Origin: Lindgomyces ingoldianus
Taxonomy: Eukaryota > Ascomycota > Dothideomycetes > Pleosporales > Lindgomycetaceae
Reading direction: 5' to 3'
NCBI RefSeq assembly: GCF_010093535.1
Contig: NW_022985221.1
Span: 312,024-348,243 of the forward strand
Length of the DNA: 36,220 bases
Shown: positions 10,930 to 22,982 of the stretch, one piece after another
Layout of the letters: every line of letters begins with the position of its first letter
Position numbering within the stretch: position 1 is the first letter of the stretch
Translations under genes and position numbers: made by a program
Notes under the pieces: model-generated
Told to the model about the DNA's origin: nothing
Seen by the model: only the letters and a program-made list of their open reading frames with translations
Databases searched by the model: none

Positions 10930-13330
10930 AAACTTAAAAAAAAAGTTTATTTAAGCTAGCTTCTTACTAGTAGTGTTACTTATACTATTTATAAAGAAAC
11001 TTAGAAGTAGGCTTTAATTTTATGTTAACTACTAAAAACTAAATACTGTTACTATTAAAAACTAATACTTAATTCTTTTTTTATAAGAAACTTTAAGCTA
11101 ACTAAGTAAAGTAAAGTATTTTATAAAGTTAGATATTATTACTACCTTTAATAAGCTAAGAATAGTAAAGAGTAATAAGTAGCTAATAGTGTTTTAAACC
11201 TAATATAGACTATTTAAGTACTTAGTAATGCCCTTTAGCTTAGCTAACACGCCTAGTACTTTTTAACATTTTGTAAACAACTTGCTCTAACCCTACCTAG
11301 ACATGTTCTATACTATGTATATTAATAATATTCTAATCTATAGTAATAGCCTTTTAAAGCATAAACAGCATATACGCCTAGTGCTAAAGGCTATAGAAGA
11401 AGTAGGTTTATAACTTAACATAGACAAATGTAAGTTCTACTAATTAAAGGTTATATATTTAGAATATGTAATCTTTATAGATAGCATCTAAATAGACTTT
11501 ATTAAGGTTTAGACTATGCTAGATTAGTAATACCTAAAAAATGTAAAAGATGTTTAAGCTTTTATAAAATTTACTAACTTTTACTAATAATTTATTAATA
11601 ACTTTTTACAGTAAGTAAGCTTTATAATTATACTTACTAAAAAAAGAATTTAATTTAACTTTAACTTAAATTACTAATAGTTTTTTAACTAGCTAAAAAA
11701 AGCTTTTACTAAAGCTTTAATACTCTACTACTTTAACTTTAAACTACTAATACTTGTAGAAGCTAATGCCTTAGACTACATAGTAGCAGAAGTTCTCTTC
11801 TAGACTAAGCTAGATAGGACTATTAGGCCTATTACATATTTCTTAAAAAAAATAAGTCTTATAAAAGGTAATTATAAGATCTATAATAAAAAATTACTTG
11901 CTATAGTACACTGCTTTAAATAATAGCAACCTAAACTAGAAAGTGCAGCGCATCTAATATAGGTCCTATCTAACTATAAGAACTTATAGTACTTTATAAC
12001 TATAAAATAACTTAGCTACTAATAAGCCTATTAGTCTAAATACTTATCTTATTTTAATTTTAAAATTACTTATTATTCTAGTTAAAACAGAGAGAAACTA
12101 GATGCCTTTATAAAGTAATTCTAAGACATCTTTACTTAAAAAAAAGTGTAAAAGGCTTAACACTAAACTTTACTTTAACTTAAGCTATTTTTAGACCTTA
12201 ACTTAAATAAAACAGATTAAATAATTAATTAGATTATTACTAATAAGTATTTAAATAATAAATTTATTTAAAAAACTTTAAACCTACTCTAAAACAGCGC
12301 TAGTTAGTTAAAGAAGGTAACACTAGCTAACTATAAAAACTAAAATAGTAAGCTATATTACTATAACTAACTTATAATTTTTAATTTTAATAAACTAAGA
12401 ATTAAACTACTCTAAATTATACACAACTTACTTATTAGAGGACACTTAGGCAGAGGAAAGACTCTTAACCTACTATAGAGAGAGTACTACTAGCCCTGCA
12501 TGTTCTATACTGTACGCTAATACATATTATGTTGCTATACTTACTGTAAAGTAAAGGCCTTTTAAGAAAGGTATAATAGCCTACTTAAACTACTTTTAAT
12601 CTCTAAATAAGCTTAGAAAGACATATTAATTAATTTTATTATAAACCTACTTTTATCTAAAAAGTATATAAATATTATAGTAGTTATTAATTACTTAACT
12701 AAGTATTAACACTTAATACTATGTTCTTTTATAACTGCCCTTAATATAGCCTAGTTATTCTACTAATACATATAAGTTTACTATAGCCTACCTAACATAA
12801 TTATATTAGATAGAGGTACATAGTTTGTCTTAGCCTTTTAAAACAAACTCTATAAATAGCTCTAAATTATCTCTTATCTATCTATAGCTTTTTACCTAAA
12901 GACTAATAGCTAGACTAAAAATATAAACACTATAATAAAATAAGTCTTATAAGTATACATAAACTACTAGTAAAATAACTAAGTAAAATAGTTAGCTACA
13001 GCATAGTTTAAAGCTAATAACATAATATTTAAATTAACATAAGTATCTCTATTCTTAGTAAACTATAAATACTACCTTTAAATAGAATTTAAACTACTTT
13101 TAAATACCCTCTAACTAACTTATTAATTTATATAAGTAATAAATGTAAATAAACTTATTAACAAAATCTAAAATATATTTAAATATATTTATAAAAAGCT
13201 TACATAGGCTTAAGCTCTTTAACAAAAGTACATAAACTAATTCTAAACTCCTGCCCCTGCGTATGCAGCTAGTAAGAAGGTCTAGCTAGACACTAGAAAT
13301 ATCTAAATAAACTAATAATTAAAAAAACTT
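10930..13330 (+). pseudogene. Degenerate gypsy pol (reverse transcriptase, RNase H, integrase)
   Basis: Plus-strand relic. Reverse transcriptase is visible from about 11120 (KLDIITTFNKLRIV), with PFSLANTPSTFQHFVN near 11230-11280 and the catalytic YLDD box changed to YINN (YINNILIYSN) near 11315-11345. Then VLKAIEEVGL and LNIDKCKFY follow. RNase H-like sequence lies near 11755. The integrase zinc-binding part (HLGRGKTLNLL, then C-x2-C-like residues) is near 12440-12550. The catalytic core lies at about 12630-12950 (IVVINYLTKY, ILDRGT). The Asp-to-Asn changes in YINN fit G-to-A transitions. Frame limits are approximate because stop codons are frequent. Confidence 0.8.
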
Positions 13331-13772
13331 AATTAGAAGAACCTTAGCCTCTTTATAGTAGCTTATATAGTCTTATTACACACTTACTAATTAATTCTAC
13401 CTAACAGCATAAAGATACACCCTATGTTCTATATATTATTACTGCGCTAAGTAGCCTTTAAATCTAACTATCTACTTAGACAGCTAAACTTACTACCTAA
13501 ACTTATTATTATAAATAATAAACTAGAATATGTTATAAAAGATGTTAAATAAATCTAGTTTAATAAGAAAAAATATATTTATAAATACTTTATAAAATAG
13601 ACTAGATATAACAAACTATTATAAGAACTTATAAAAGCCTTATAAAAAAACTCTACAGTAACTTAATTCTATACTTAATACTTATCTAAACTAAACCTGT
13701 ACTCTAATAAAGACAACTTAATGCTAGAACTACTAATGTAAAGGATTCCCTTTCTAATAAGAGGGGGGGTAC

Positions 13773-14090
13773 TGTCACAGTATCCTCTCTAGATCCTAGA
13801 CATAACTGTATTAGACGTGTACTAGAGTATTATTAGTGTATATCTAACATAAATATAACATAACATAGACATAAACTTAAGCATAAACTACTTTAACACT
13901 AACTAAACTTAAAATAGGCTTAATTTATACTTAAAGCGCTTAGACTTCTAAGCTAAGTATTTAATTACTAATTTTCTTCTAAACTTTCCTGTTCCTTACA
14001 CAACGTCTTGTACCTACTATAATACCTCACGTAGTAATTAAACTAGACCTCTATGAAGCTCTATAACCTTACTCATGCACAATTGTGACA
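13773..14090 (+). repeat. 3' LTR of the gypsy element
   Basis: 318 bp, from TGTCACAGTATCC to CACAATTGTGACA with a 7-bp terminal inverted repeat. It is preceded by the polypurine tract and followed by the target duplication TAATA. Confidence 0.9.
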
Positions 14091-17000
14091 TAATAGAAAA
14101 ATCTGCTAGTTTTAAATAAGGTTGCTAGCTTAATTATAAAGGATTTTAATAAGAGTATAGGTTATAGTTTAATTTTGCATTATTATAATAGTAATAACTC
14201 TACTTAATTCTACTTTTAAGTCTGTTCTTCTTATTCTGCCTATTAGCCTTTTTATTATGTCCTTATGTTTCCTGCTAGTTAGCCTAGATTCTCTTTTAGG
14301 CTTATGCTGCGTAATTCTAATAAAGTCTAGAAGACTTCTTATGTTACTAATACTATGTTTTATTAATTTTATTTATTTTCTTAAAGGGGTTATAATGTAG
14401 TACCTTTTACTTATAGCTAATTATTTTAACAGTAGATAATAGATTACTAGGCATAGGTTAAATAAAAAAAGCTTTATTAAGTTTATAATAATTAGTTAAA
14501 ACTCTAAGCAGATCTTTATTAGAGCATTAGTAATACCCTACACTAGAATAATTTTAACGCGTAATTTATTAGTATTTATACTATACTCTCTTTAAGTTAC
14601 ATTAGTAGTAGTTAGTTTATATCTTAGTGTTACTAGAATTTTATAGCTATTATTTAAAAGCTTAGACACTTTTTTTTGTTTATTATGTTTACTGCAAATC
14701 TTAAGTAGCTTAAGATAATAGTAAAACTTAAACAGCTATAGTGTGCTTTAGATTAGCCTAATATAATTACTTAAATATTTAAGTTGTAGCTAGATTTTTT
14801 AATAAAGAATATTAAGTTATAGCAAGTGTTTAGTTGCTTTACTAGCATTATTTACATAATTAAGTATTAGAAGTAGGGACTTTTCTATGCCTACATCTTA
14901 CTCTTTATGCACTTAGATAATAGAGATTAGCTCTTATTGCCTAATTTTATTAATTATGTTATATAGGCTAAGCGTCTAACATAGTTCTAAGATCTTAATA
15001 GTATTCTAACTAATATTATTATAAGGTCTATAGTACATAGTTCTTATAGTAACTTAAATTTATTTGCTAGCTACATGTAGGTGCTTTCTAAGTTAGAGTA
15101 GCCTTCTTACTAAAAAAAATTTCTAAAGAATTTTACTATAAAAACTATAGTAAAAAAAAATAGTTATTTAATTTATTATTAGCAAAATAATAGCTAAGTC
15201 TAAATAGTTAAGTGTAAATAACATAAAGTTATAGTTAATAATTAGTAGATTATTTTTTACAGTCTATTTCTATCTAGGTAATATAATGCGCATGTTAATA
15301 TAAAAGTCTGCGCATCTATTAAGGCTATTAAATACATTTATAAGTATATATATAAGGGCACTAACTAGGTTACTGTTTATATCTAGGATTAAGATAAGGT
15401 TACATCCTACCTACAGTGTTAGTATATTAGCCCTACTAAGGCAGCATAGCAACTGTTTAGTTTTCCTGTACATAGAGAGTAGCCTTTAGTAGTTTGTCTA
15501 GCAATTTATCTGCTAGAAGAACATGTAGTATCCTTCTAAGATAATAACAACATAGATGCAGTATGTAGTTGTATAAAAGGCGCTTAGTTAACTCTAATAG
15601 TGTAGTTTTAGTATAATTCCTAGCACACTAACAGGCTGCATCTACTATACTAGGACTTTTTTATAGATTACTAGTAGAATTTAGCCTTACATGCTTAGAC
15701 TTAGTATTATAAAACTGTAATATCTATTAGGTGTATGTATTTTTATAGTCTGTTTGTAAGGGAGTGCTTTTATTTGCAAATGTTATTAACCTGTATCTCT
15801 AAGGTAACTAGCTTTAGTAACTTATGTACTATGTAAAGTAAGCTTTATTTAATGTTTAAAAACACCTATTTAGCTTATAGTTTATTATAAAAGAACTAAT
15901 TTTAAAATTATATCTTTTAAAAACTTTAACTTATAGCTACTAGCTTTTTATTATAATAAATATTTATATAAGTGCTAGTATTTAGTAACATACTTAATCT
16001 AGTAGCTATTTAGATAATGTTTTATGCTAACTTCTTAGATAATCTACCTTTATAAATAGCCTTTATTAATCCTCTTTTTACTAAATCTAAGCTGTTATAA
16101 GATTATAGCCTATAAATTCTAAACTAGATGCTTTTAAAGTTACATAGTAAAACACTATCTTAATTTAGAATGCTAATGCTTTTATATAATTAGATCTCTG
16201 TTACTGTTCCTTTTTTAGTACATAAGTAGATGTTATATAATAATATTACTAAGTATACTGCTTTTACTAAGTCCTATAACTAATTAAATTATAGTTAGAA
16301 ATTAGCGTTTAATACTATTAAGTCTGCTATATGTTTAGATCTAAATAACACTTAGTTTTTTGTTTAAAGCTCTAGTAGTACTAGCAAAACTTTTTTTTAT
16401 TAAATGTTATGTTTTTAATTTTAGTCTTAGCATAAAATTGTTCTCTGTGTAGCTTTATCTAGTATTACAGCGCTACTTCTTCTAGGTGGCAGAACTGCGC
16501 ACTTAAGGTTTAAGATACTTATTAAAATTATAAAGAATTTCTTCTATATGTTTACTATAAACTCCTTTACTTTTAAGCTGCTTTATAAAACTAGCCTTAT
16601 TATCTAGAATAAAGTTTTTATGCAGCACTAGTTATATTTTAAGGCTGTTAATTAAAGTTTTTATAACATACTATAAAGTAAACTGCCTTTTAGTAGCATT
16701 TTATTAGTATTTAGCAGTAATTTTTTATAAATTCTGCTAGTTATACCTAAAGGTGGCTAGGGTTAAATAGTGTAAGCATGCCTTTAATAGTCCCCCCTTT
16801 AGTGTTGTTTTACAGTTCTAACTTTAACTAAGAACATAAAAATGCATGCTAAGGCTGTAAATTAGGCTTATGTAGACTAGATACTCTCTGTATCTAGAGA
16901 TAAGTAAACACATGTTAATCTGCTCTCTAGTGTTTAGAAGTTTATCTCTATAAGTTGCTTTTATTTTTATATATATCTATTAGATATGCTGCGTGTATTT

Positions 17001-17799
17001 CTAGACTTTACTATTACTACGCGCTTTTTTTAACAGCGCTATATCCTTATAGTCTGTAATAAGGTAGTTATAAAGATTAATAATATTTTTTTAAGCATTT
17101 TAAAAGTAATATCTAGAAATTTATGTTTACAGATAAGGTATATTAGATAAAATTAAATAGCATTAATTATTCTTTAAAGAATTTATTATAGATGTTTAAT
17201 CTGCCTAGTTTACCTCCTACTAGACTCTATTTAAAGGTTAAAGTTTTAGTTATTTTACTTTAGAATCTAGATTCTAAGAAAAGTTTATGCAATAAGACCT
17301 AATTATTAGTTACTACCCTAGGTTAATAAAGTATGTTTGTGACTAGAAGGATTCTAGGGGGTAAATTTAATAAATAAATATAAACTATTACTTAAATTAA
17401 ATTAGTATTAAAAGATTATAACATCTTACTTTTTTTTATTATACACTATTAGATACTTATCTAGTTGTGTTTTATAATGTCTATTAACAAATTACAGGGC
17501 TAATCTATAAAGATTATAGGTGTGGACCTAAGGCATCTAGTCTTTACGCATAGACAGCTTTATGTTGCGCTTTCTAGGGTTATAACTGTATCTAGCATAT
17601 ATATTTTAAACTAGGCTAATTTAATAGGGCGTGTTGTTAATGTTGTGTATAAGAAGGTGTTGTTGTAATTTACTTAGTTATATGCTGTGTTTTGTGCATG
17701 TATTAGTAATGCCTAGGTTATAATCTACTGCACTTAAGGCGTAATCTAGCTAATTTAGCTAGGTGTAATTTAAAAAGGGCTTTTTTTTACTTTTTTTTT

Positions 17800-20700
17800 A
17801 TAGCCTTTATTTTTTGTCTTTAATGTTTGTTTTACTATAGGTATTACTTATAAGCTGTTTAATATATTTACTCTCTACTATGTTTCTGCTTATAAGTGTT
17901 ATGCTACTAGTAAGCTATAGTCTAACCTTAAAAAGGATTTATAAAGTTAGTATTAGTAAGCTACTTATTAATTAGTTGCACTTTACTTTAGTCTTACTAG
18001 TAAAAAAGTGCAGTTAGCAAACTATTTTTATATAAACATATGTACTATTACTTCTTTAGTTACTAAGCTAATAGTGTTAGGCATATAACGTCTCTCTATT
18101 ATCCACCTGTCCCCTGCTATATATACTAGAATATTAAAGTTGTCTACTTAATTAGCTATTTAATGTTTCTAGTAGTTTTATAAATTAGATGTAGTAAAGT
18201 TATTATAAAAATATTAACTCTTAATATCTGCTTACTTTGTAGACATCTTTCTAGGGTTAGAACAACGTAGTCTAGGAGTGGCCTTTCTAGGATAGTCTAC
18301 TTTGTGTTCTAACTTTATCTAGTACTAGATCTAACATTTCTTTATTTAAATTTATCTATAATTAGTGTCTACTAAGGCTAATGTTTAAAGCTAATAGTAT
18401 TAATTTTTTTTAGCATGTTTATATAGATAAAGCTGTGCCCTATTATTATTAGGCGTAGTTAGAGGAATTTTATAGTTCTAAACCTTTAAATGTTTAGACT
18501 TAGCTTTATGCACATTAAGTTAGTAATTATATCTGCTAGAGTTTAGCTATTTACTTACTAGAAATCCTAAGCCTATATGCTCTCTAGTTATAATCTGTGT
18601 TGTCTTTCTATAGCTAACTAGTATTCTAGTTAATTAGCTTACTTACTTTTTCTTTTACTTATAAATAATAATCTAGACTATAAAAGTATCTTACCTAAAA
18701 TACACTTTAAATCTAATAATATATGCTTTATGTCTTTAAGTAAATATTTTAATCTAGAGACTAATAATAATTATTAGATAGCATAGAAAGAATATTAGGT
18801 TATTACCTAAGTTAATAATAATACTGTTTAGTAGAAAAGAGAAGAAAAACAGAAGATATAATGTTTATAGTAGCAGAAATGTTAATTTATAGATTAAATA
18901 ACCTACTTAACTTAGACTAATATCTAGCATTTTATAGTTACACATAGAGATAGTTTATATAATTATTATTTTACTTAATTTTATTTTTTATTAGTGTTAA
19001 TCTGCTAGAGTTTATAAGTTACTTTATACTTATTTATCTAAAGTCCTTTTATTTACTAATAGACTTAAGCTGCTATTAGCTCTATATCTGTTGCATTTGT
19101 TAAGGCTAAATATTATTATTAGTAAGTATTATACTGTTATCTGTTTGCTTTACTAGGTAGCATTTTGTTAAAAGCTGCCTACTATCTAGCATGTAGTCTT
19201 TAATTTTTTTATATAAAAATATTTTTTTTTTTAGGTATTTATAGGCCTAAGCGCTTTTTTATAGTGTTGTGTAGTAATTACTATTATATTAAAATCTATT
19301 AGATTAAGCTAGAGATTGCTGTTATCTAAAAGAGTTATCTTTATACTACTTATATTTTCTACTTTTAGTGTTGCTACTAACTTTCTTACTATATTTTTAT
19401 ATGTTACTACTAAAGTTTTTAATATTATAGCTAAATTTCTTATATTTGCTGCTAGACTTTATGTTGCTTAACTAAATTTTAACTTTACTATCTAATTCCT
19501 CTAATTCTAATTAGTCTAAATCTAGCTCTGCTTCTAGCTAATTAGCCTAGGTAATTAATAGTAAAAGATTATGCTATTCTTTAATTTTATAACTATATTT
19601 ACATAGCTAGCTAATAGAGTTCTTTATCTTACTAATAGTATTAGTTATACCTGCTACTAGACTCTGCATAAGTTAGGAATGTCTAGCTATTAACATCTAA
19701 TAAACATTAATAGTATAGTTAAGATTTATACTAATATTACTGCTAAAATTATAGTAGCTTATAGCTAAAGTTAGAAAGGCTTACTTTTACTTCTAATAGT
19801 ATTTTAAAGGCTTAAGTTTTTTGTTTAGAAGATTATTTCTAAAAATCTTACACTTTTTAAGTGTAGTGTTAATTAATTACTAATTACTACTAGATGCATA
19901 TTTTATATACTATTAAAGTCTAGTAGAGTTAGCTATGTATCTAACACTTATAGTTATAAAATAAACACTTAGCCCTTTTACCTTTATAATAGCAGCATGC
20001 GCACAAACTCTTAAGAAAGCTTTAAATAGTAACACATATTAGAAATTTCTTACTAGATGCTATATATTATTTATAAGAAATCTACTTAGCCTCTACTATA
20101 AACACCTAGATAGCCTTAGCGCTCTGTAATTTATTTATGTTTAGAGACATAGTAATGCTATTACTGTGCTTATCTACTTATAGTTAAAAGTATACTAGCT
20201 AATTTTATAGAAACTAGTGTAATTTATAGAATGCATTAAAGAATGTTTTTTTATTTTAAATAATCTAACTATTTGCTACTAGGTTAGTCTAGTAGTTATT
20301 TTAAATAACCTTTTTACTATTAACTATAATAATTCTTTGTTTTTTAGACAGATTATATTTAGATAAGGCTATATTTTTAGATTTACAAAGAGAATTAGTT
20401 TAAGTAGGTAAAGTGTAGCTAAATTTAGTAGAGGTTTAGTGTTATGTAAAATCTTCTAGTAACTGCTATCTAAATTTAGGTAGGAAGAAACTTATTAGAT
20501 TTTATCTTTACATTAAGTTTTCTTTAGCTAATTAATGCAGCTTTTAAAATGTAAGAGCATACTCTAATTCTTAGTTTATGCTAGTATCTAGCTAATTTTA
20601 GTAGTTCTTCTACGCTTTACTGTTGTTGCTATTGCTACCTCTTTTAATATTTTTACTTTTACTGTTACTAGCTTTATTATTACTATTACTTTTAGTAGTA

Positions 20701-21205
20701 TTTTTTTTATTTATATTATTATTATTATCTTATAGTTTTTTATTGCTTAGACTAAACTATAATAAGTAACTATTACTTAAATAGTTATTATTATTTACTA
20801 CTTAGTTATTATAAACATTATTTATGTTTATTTTATTAGAATTAGCTATTAGAGTTGCTAGTTTTAGAGGTTTCTTACTAGTAAACCTAGTGCACATAGA
20901 TTAGAGCGCTTAAAAACATTAGCATTTAGGACAATTTTATAGTATATAGCTAGATTGTTATTAGAAGTTAGTAGTTACTTTACTAGACTTAGCTTTTTTA
21001 GTTTCCTTACTATTAAGATTGCTAAGGCTTAGGCAGAGAGCGTTAGGCCTGTTTGCTGTTTAATGTTAGTTGTATTTTATTATCTGCTAGCATTAGACTA
21101 GTTATATATACTTACTCTTACTTATTATTAATATAGAGCCCTTTGTTAAAGTTTTATAGTTAAGTAAAGGAGTAAGAGAGGCAATTAGTAGACATATATT
21201 AGATG
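17800..21205. other. Unclassified AT-rich transposon relic
   Basis: About 3.4 kb continuing the RIP-like composition after the Helitron helicase. On the minus strand at 20890-20933 there is a possible zinc-knuckle remnant (C-P-K-C then C with C-x2-C-x9-C spacing, stops inside). Its position may indicate a minus-strand retroelement gag, but the central His is absent and I could not find a reverse transcriptase core. It could be a LINE-like element or the end of the Helitron. Confidence 0.35.
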
Positions 21206-21339
21206 CTAGCCTGTGCGCTAAGCGAGACGCCTGATTATGTCATCCAAGCTTCCGAAAAGGAAGGCTAATACCTGCTCGTACGTATGCGATTGCACGGCAG
21301 TTACACGACTGCCTTCACATTATGCACGCACACAGATCC

Positions 21340-21798
21340 TGTCAAACCCCTATCGATATTGACCCTCGCAGCGGTATCAGATCATTCCCACGTATACACA
21401 GGGTGGCATCCTCCTTGCCCGTGCGTTCCGGGGAACAACGGACAGTGTGGTGCTTGAAAGCTTTGCCAAATAACTGCTTCACCACTATAATTGATAATCA
21501 AAGTCAAACTCTGTCCTCGTGATGGATAATGCGTCTTTCCACTGCACTAAGCGGATTGAGCAGATGTGTGTTGAAGCAGACGTTAAACTCATGGATTTAC
21601 CGCCGTATTCGCCATATTTCAATCCGATTGAAGAGTTACTTGTGAAGCTAAAGGCCTTGATCAAGAAGAAAAGGCATGGATATGAAGACAACCCACATCT
21701 AGGCTTTTAAGTTATTCCTTAGGTGGTGTCTCAAATGTGCAGGAAGCAGAGATCAGAGCGCAGGAGGTCATTTCAGGCACGCGAAAGTAGAATATTGA
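21340..21798 (+). pseudogene. Broken DDE transposase (Tc1/mariner superfamily), C-terminal part
   Basis: The plus strand encodes the C-terminal half of a DDE_3-type transposase: RYQIIPTYTQGG, ARAFRGTTDSVVLE, VLVMDNASFH (catalytic Asp), LPPYSPYFNPIEE (catalytic Glu region) and GHFRHA. There is no start codon and no N-terminal half. Three stop codons lie between the TTDS and MDNASFH segments (about 21467-21500). A +1 frame change near 21707 is needed to reach the conserved tail ending at 21798. Composition is close to that of normal genes, so this copy lies outside the RIP-like block. It is convergent with the HeLo-like effector, whose stop is 88 bp away. Confidence 0.85.
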
Positions 21799-21885
21799 TG
21801 AGATAGAGGCAAGCCTCAGATTTTGTTTTCATTATTGCAATCTAGAAATGTAGCAGCCGGCCTTCATAACGCAAATATCATATGC

Positions 21886-22777
21886 TCACTTTCCTCCAAA
21901 ACTGATTCCACTGACTCCACCAGAGATGGTTCCAGCTTGAATGCCCGAGTTCTGATTGCCGAAAACCACTGTGATTAAATGACTATGGTTCCCTGCAGCT
22001 TTCGCAATAGCTTCTTCCTGCGACTTAGACAGCAGCTCACCCAGTAATCCTCGGGACACAACTAGCGCTTTGCGTTCTTCTTCAAGTTGCCATATTGCAT
22101 CAGCCTTATCTTCGTTGGATCTAGCTTCTTTCTCATCGTCGCTACTGAGATCTAGTTCTTCCAGTTTATTCTCCAATATTATCAGTTGCTTATCTGCTGT
22201 GGTAATAGCACCCTCGACCTCAGCTTGCTTCGTACATATCGTTCTCTTAATCTCTTCCGTGATGCGGACGTGGCGGATGGAGCTGTATCTGTAAGGAAAG
22301 GTTAGCTCATCTTTCTCAACGAGGCAATCAAACTGGGGTTACCCACAAGGTTGCTATGCTGACGACGGAGTTAATGGTGAGCTTGCAGTTTTGAAGCTGC
22401 TCCGATATAGCCTTCATTTGCCCCTGCTTGAAGAACCCCACATTTGCTCGGTCTTGCCATGCCAGTTTTCCATCTTCTGAGTGTCTAGTCCACCGCTGGA
22501 GGTTGGTCCTGAAGTGATCGCATGCTTGCGCGCAGGTGCTAATCGTGCTCTTTGACTGTTCAGCTACACTTGTGCCAAGTGACTCCCATTCTCTATCCTC
22601 CACGCCCCGAAGCAACTGCAGTGCTGCATCGACGGATTGCACATCATCCACTAGGCGTTTGATCGACTTTGGAGCATCTTTAAGCTTCTCCAGGTCATCC
22701 AGAAGTAGCCTTGTACCGTGTAGGGCTGGGATGGTGATACTAACCACGCTTGCAGCAACACTAAGAGGATCGGTCAT
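21886..22777 (-). CDS. HeLo-like cell-death effector with C-terminal amyloid motif (HELLP-like)
   Basis: Putative executioner of NLR-triggered regulated cell death. Two exons (22777-22347 and 22288-21886) are joined by a 58-nt intron with donor GTGGGT and branch GCTAAC; the product is 277 aa. Residues 1 to about 145 match the fungal HeLo-like N-terminal domain (MTDPLSVAASVVSITIPAL, HFRTNLQRWTRHSEDGK, RANVGFFKQGQMKAIS). Their hydrophobic first helix is of the kind that inserts into membranes in HET-S and HELL proteins. A charged helical part follows (TTADKQLIILENKLEELDL, QLEEERKAL). Residues 253-277 are Gly/Asn/Gln-rich (FGNQNSGIQAGTISGGV, ending SFGGK), with the G-phi-Q-phi-G core of the RHIM-like PP amyloid motif. 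It is transcribed divergently from an NLR carrying the matching motif at its N-terminus. Family knowledge supports the role; no activity is shown here. Confidence 0.88.
21913..21963 (-). other. PP/RHIM-like amyloid signalling motif (effector C-terminus)
   Basis: Residues 253-269 of the effector, FGNQNSGIQAGTISGGV. Ten of 17 positions are identical to residues 7-23 of the neighbouring NLR, including N..G.QAG.I.G.V. In HELLP/PNT1 systems such motifs co-assemble as amyloid. Confidence 0.8.
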
Positions 22778-22982
22778 TTATAATTTGTGATGTTGAGAAG
22801 AATGCTTTTGAGGAGTCTCAGCCTGAAGCTTACATTTAGCGGTGCTGACTCGTGCTTAATATAGAAGATGCAAGCTGTTGTGGCTGAGCGCAAGCGCCTT
22901 CGCGTGAGGCAAAGCTCACATCTTCTCAGCGTTTTAACCCCAAAATCCATCACGCCAACGTTGTTTCCATGACATTCGCGAT
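22778..22982. promoter_or_regulatory. Shared divergent promoter region of the effector/NLR pair
   Basis: Only 205 bp separate the two start codons, so the regulatory region must be shared and the pair is probably co-expressed. A TATA-like TTAATATA occurs near 22857. No other motif is convincing. Confidence 0.6.

Larger units (their letters stand above)
8109..14090 (+). mobile_element. Ty3/gypsy LTR retrotransposon, full-length but inactivated
   Basis: The 5982-bp element is bounded by two 318-bp direct LTRs (8109-8426 and 13773-14090) and flanked by a 5-bp target duplication TAATA (8104-8108 and 14091-14095). A polypurine tract (AAGAGGGGGGG) lies just before the 3' LTR. The plus-strand internal order is reverse transcriptase, RNase H, integrase, which defines Ty3/gypsy rather than copia. 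It was inserted into the Helitron frame and later received a solo LTR. Excluding that solo LTR and one target copy leaves about 5.66 kb. Stop codons in every domain show it is dead. I do not assign it to a named family. Confidence 0.88.
7440..17800 (+). mobile_element. Helitron relic (Rep/helicase), split by a gypsy insertion
   Basis: Degraded rolling-circle transposon read on the plus strand. Before the insertion, 7480-8100 shows the cysteine-rich N-terminal region (CIECSAYY), the NNIYIYNASLAFTSANY stretch and LMHMLEVDAYN. After it, 14200-14300 gives FYYVLMFPA and about 14680-14715 gives LFIMFTANLK, matching LFITFTANPKW. Near 14890 the HUH relaxase motif H-x-H has become Y-A-Y in a GLFYAYILLFMHLDN context. 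The PIF1-type helicase follows: degraded Walker A SSSSTSKT at 16368-16391, GGRTAHLRFKI near 16480, INKLQG near 17490 and LYVALSRV near 17560. Stop codons throughout make it inactive. The termini (5' TC, 3' hairpin and CTRR) were not found, so the limits are approximate. Confidence 0.8.
6560..21205. repeat. AT-rich, RIP-like transposon block
   Basis: Composition changes abruptly near 6560 and 21205. Between them the DNA is TA-dinucleotide rich, and neither strand has an open frame of 60 codons over about 14.6 kb. Recognisable Helitron and Ty3/gypsy coding sequences survive only with many TAA/TAG codons. Substitutions against the family consensus, and between LTR copies, are C-to-T and G-to-A transitions. 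This is the signature of repeat-induced point mutation in Pezizomycotina. The block separates the housekeeping genes on the left from the NLR/effector region on the right. Confidence 0.9.

Noticed and set aside
6560..21205. AT-rich block as a possible centromere or organellar insertion
   Set aside because: Recognisable Helitron and Ty3/gypsy domains, LTRs and target duplications explain it as transposons mutated by RIP.
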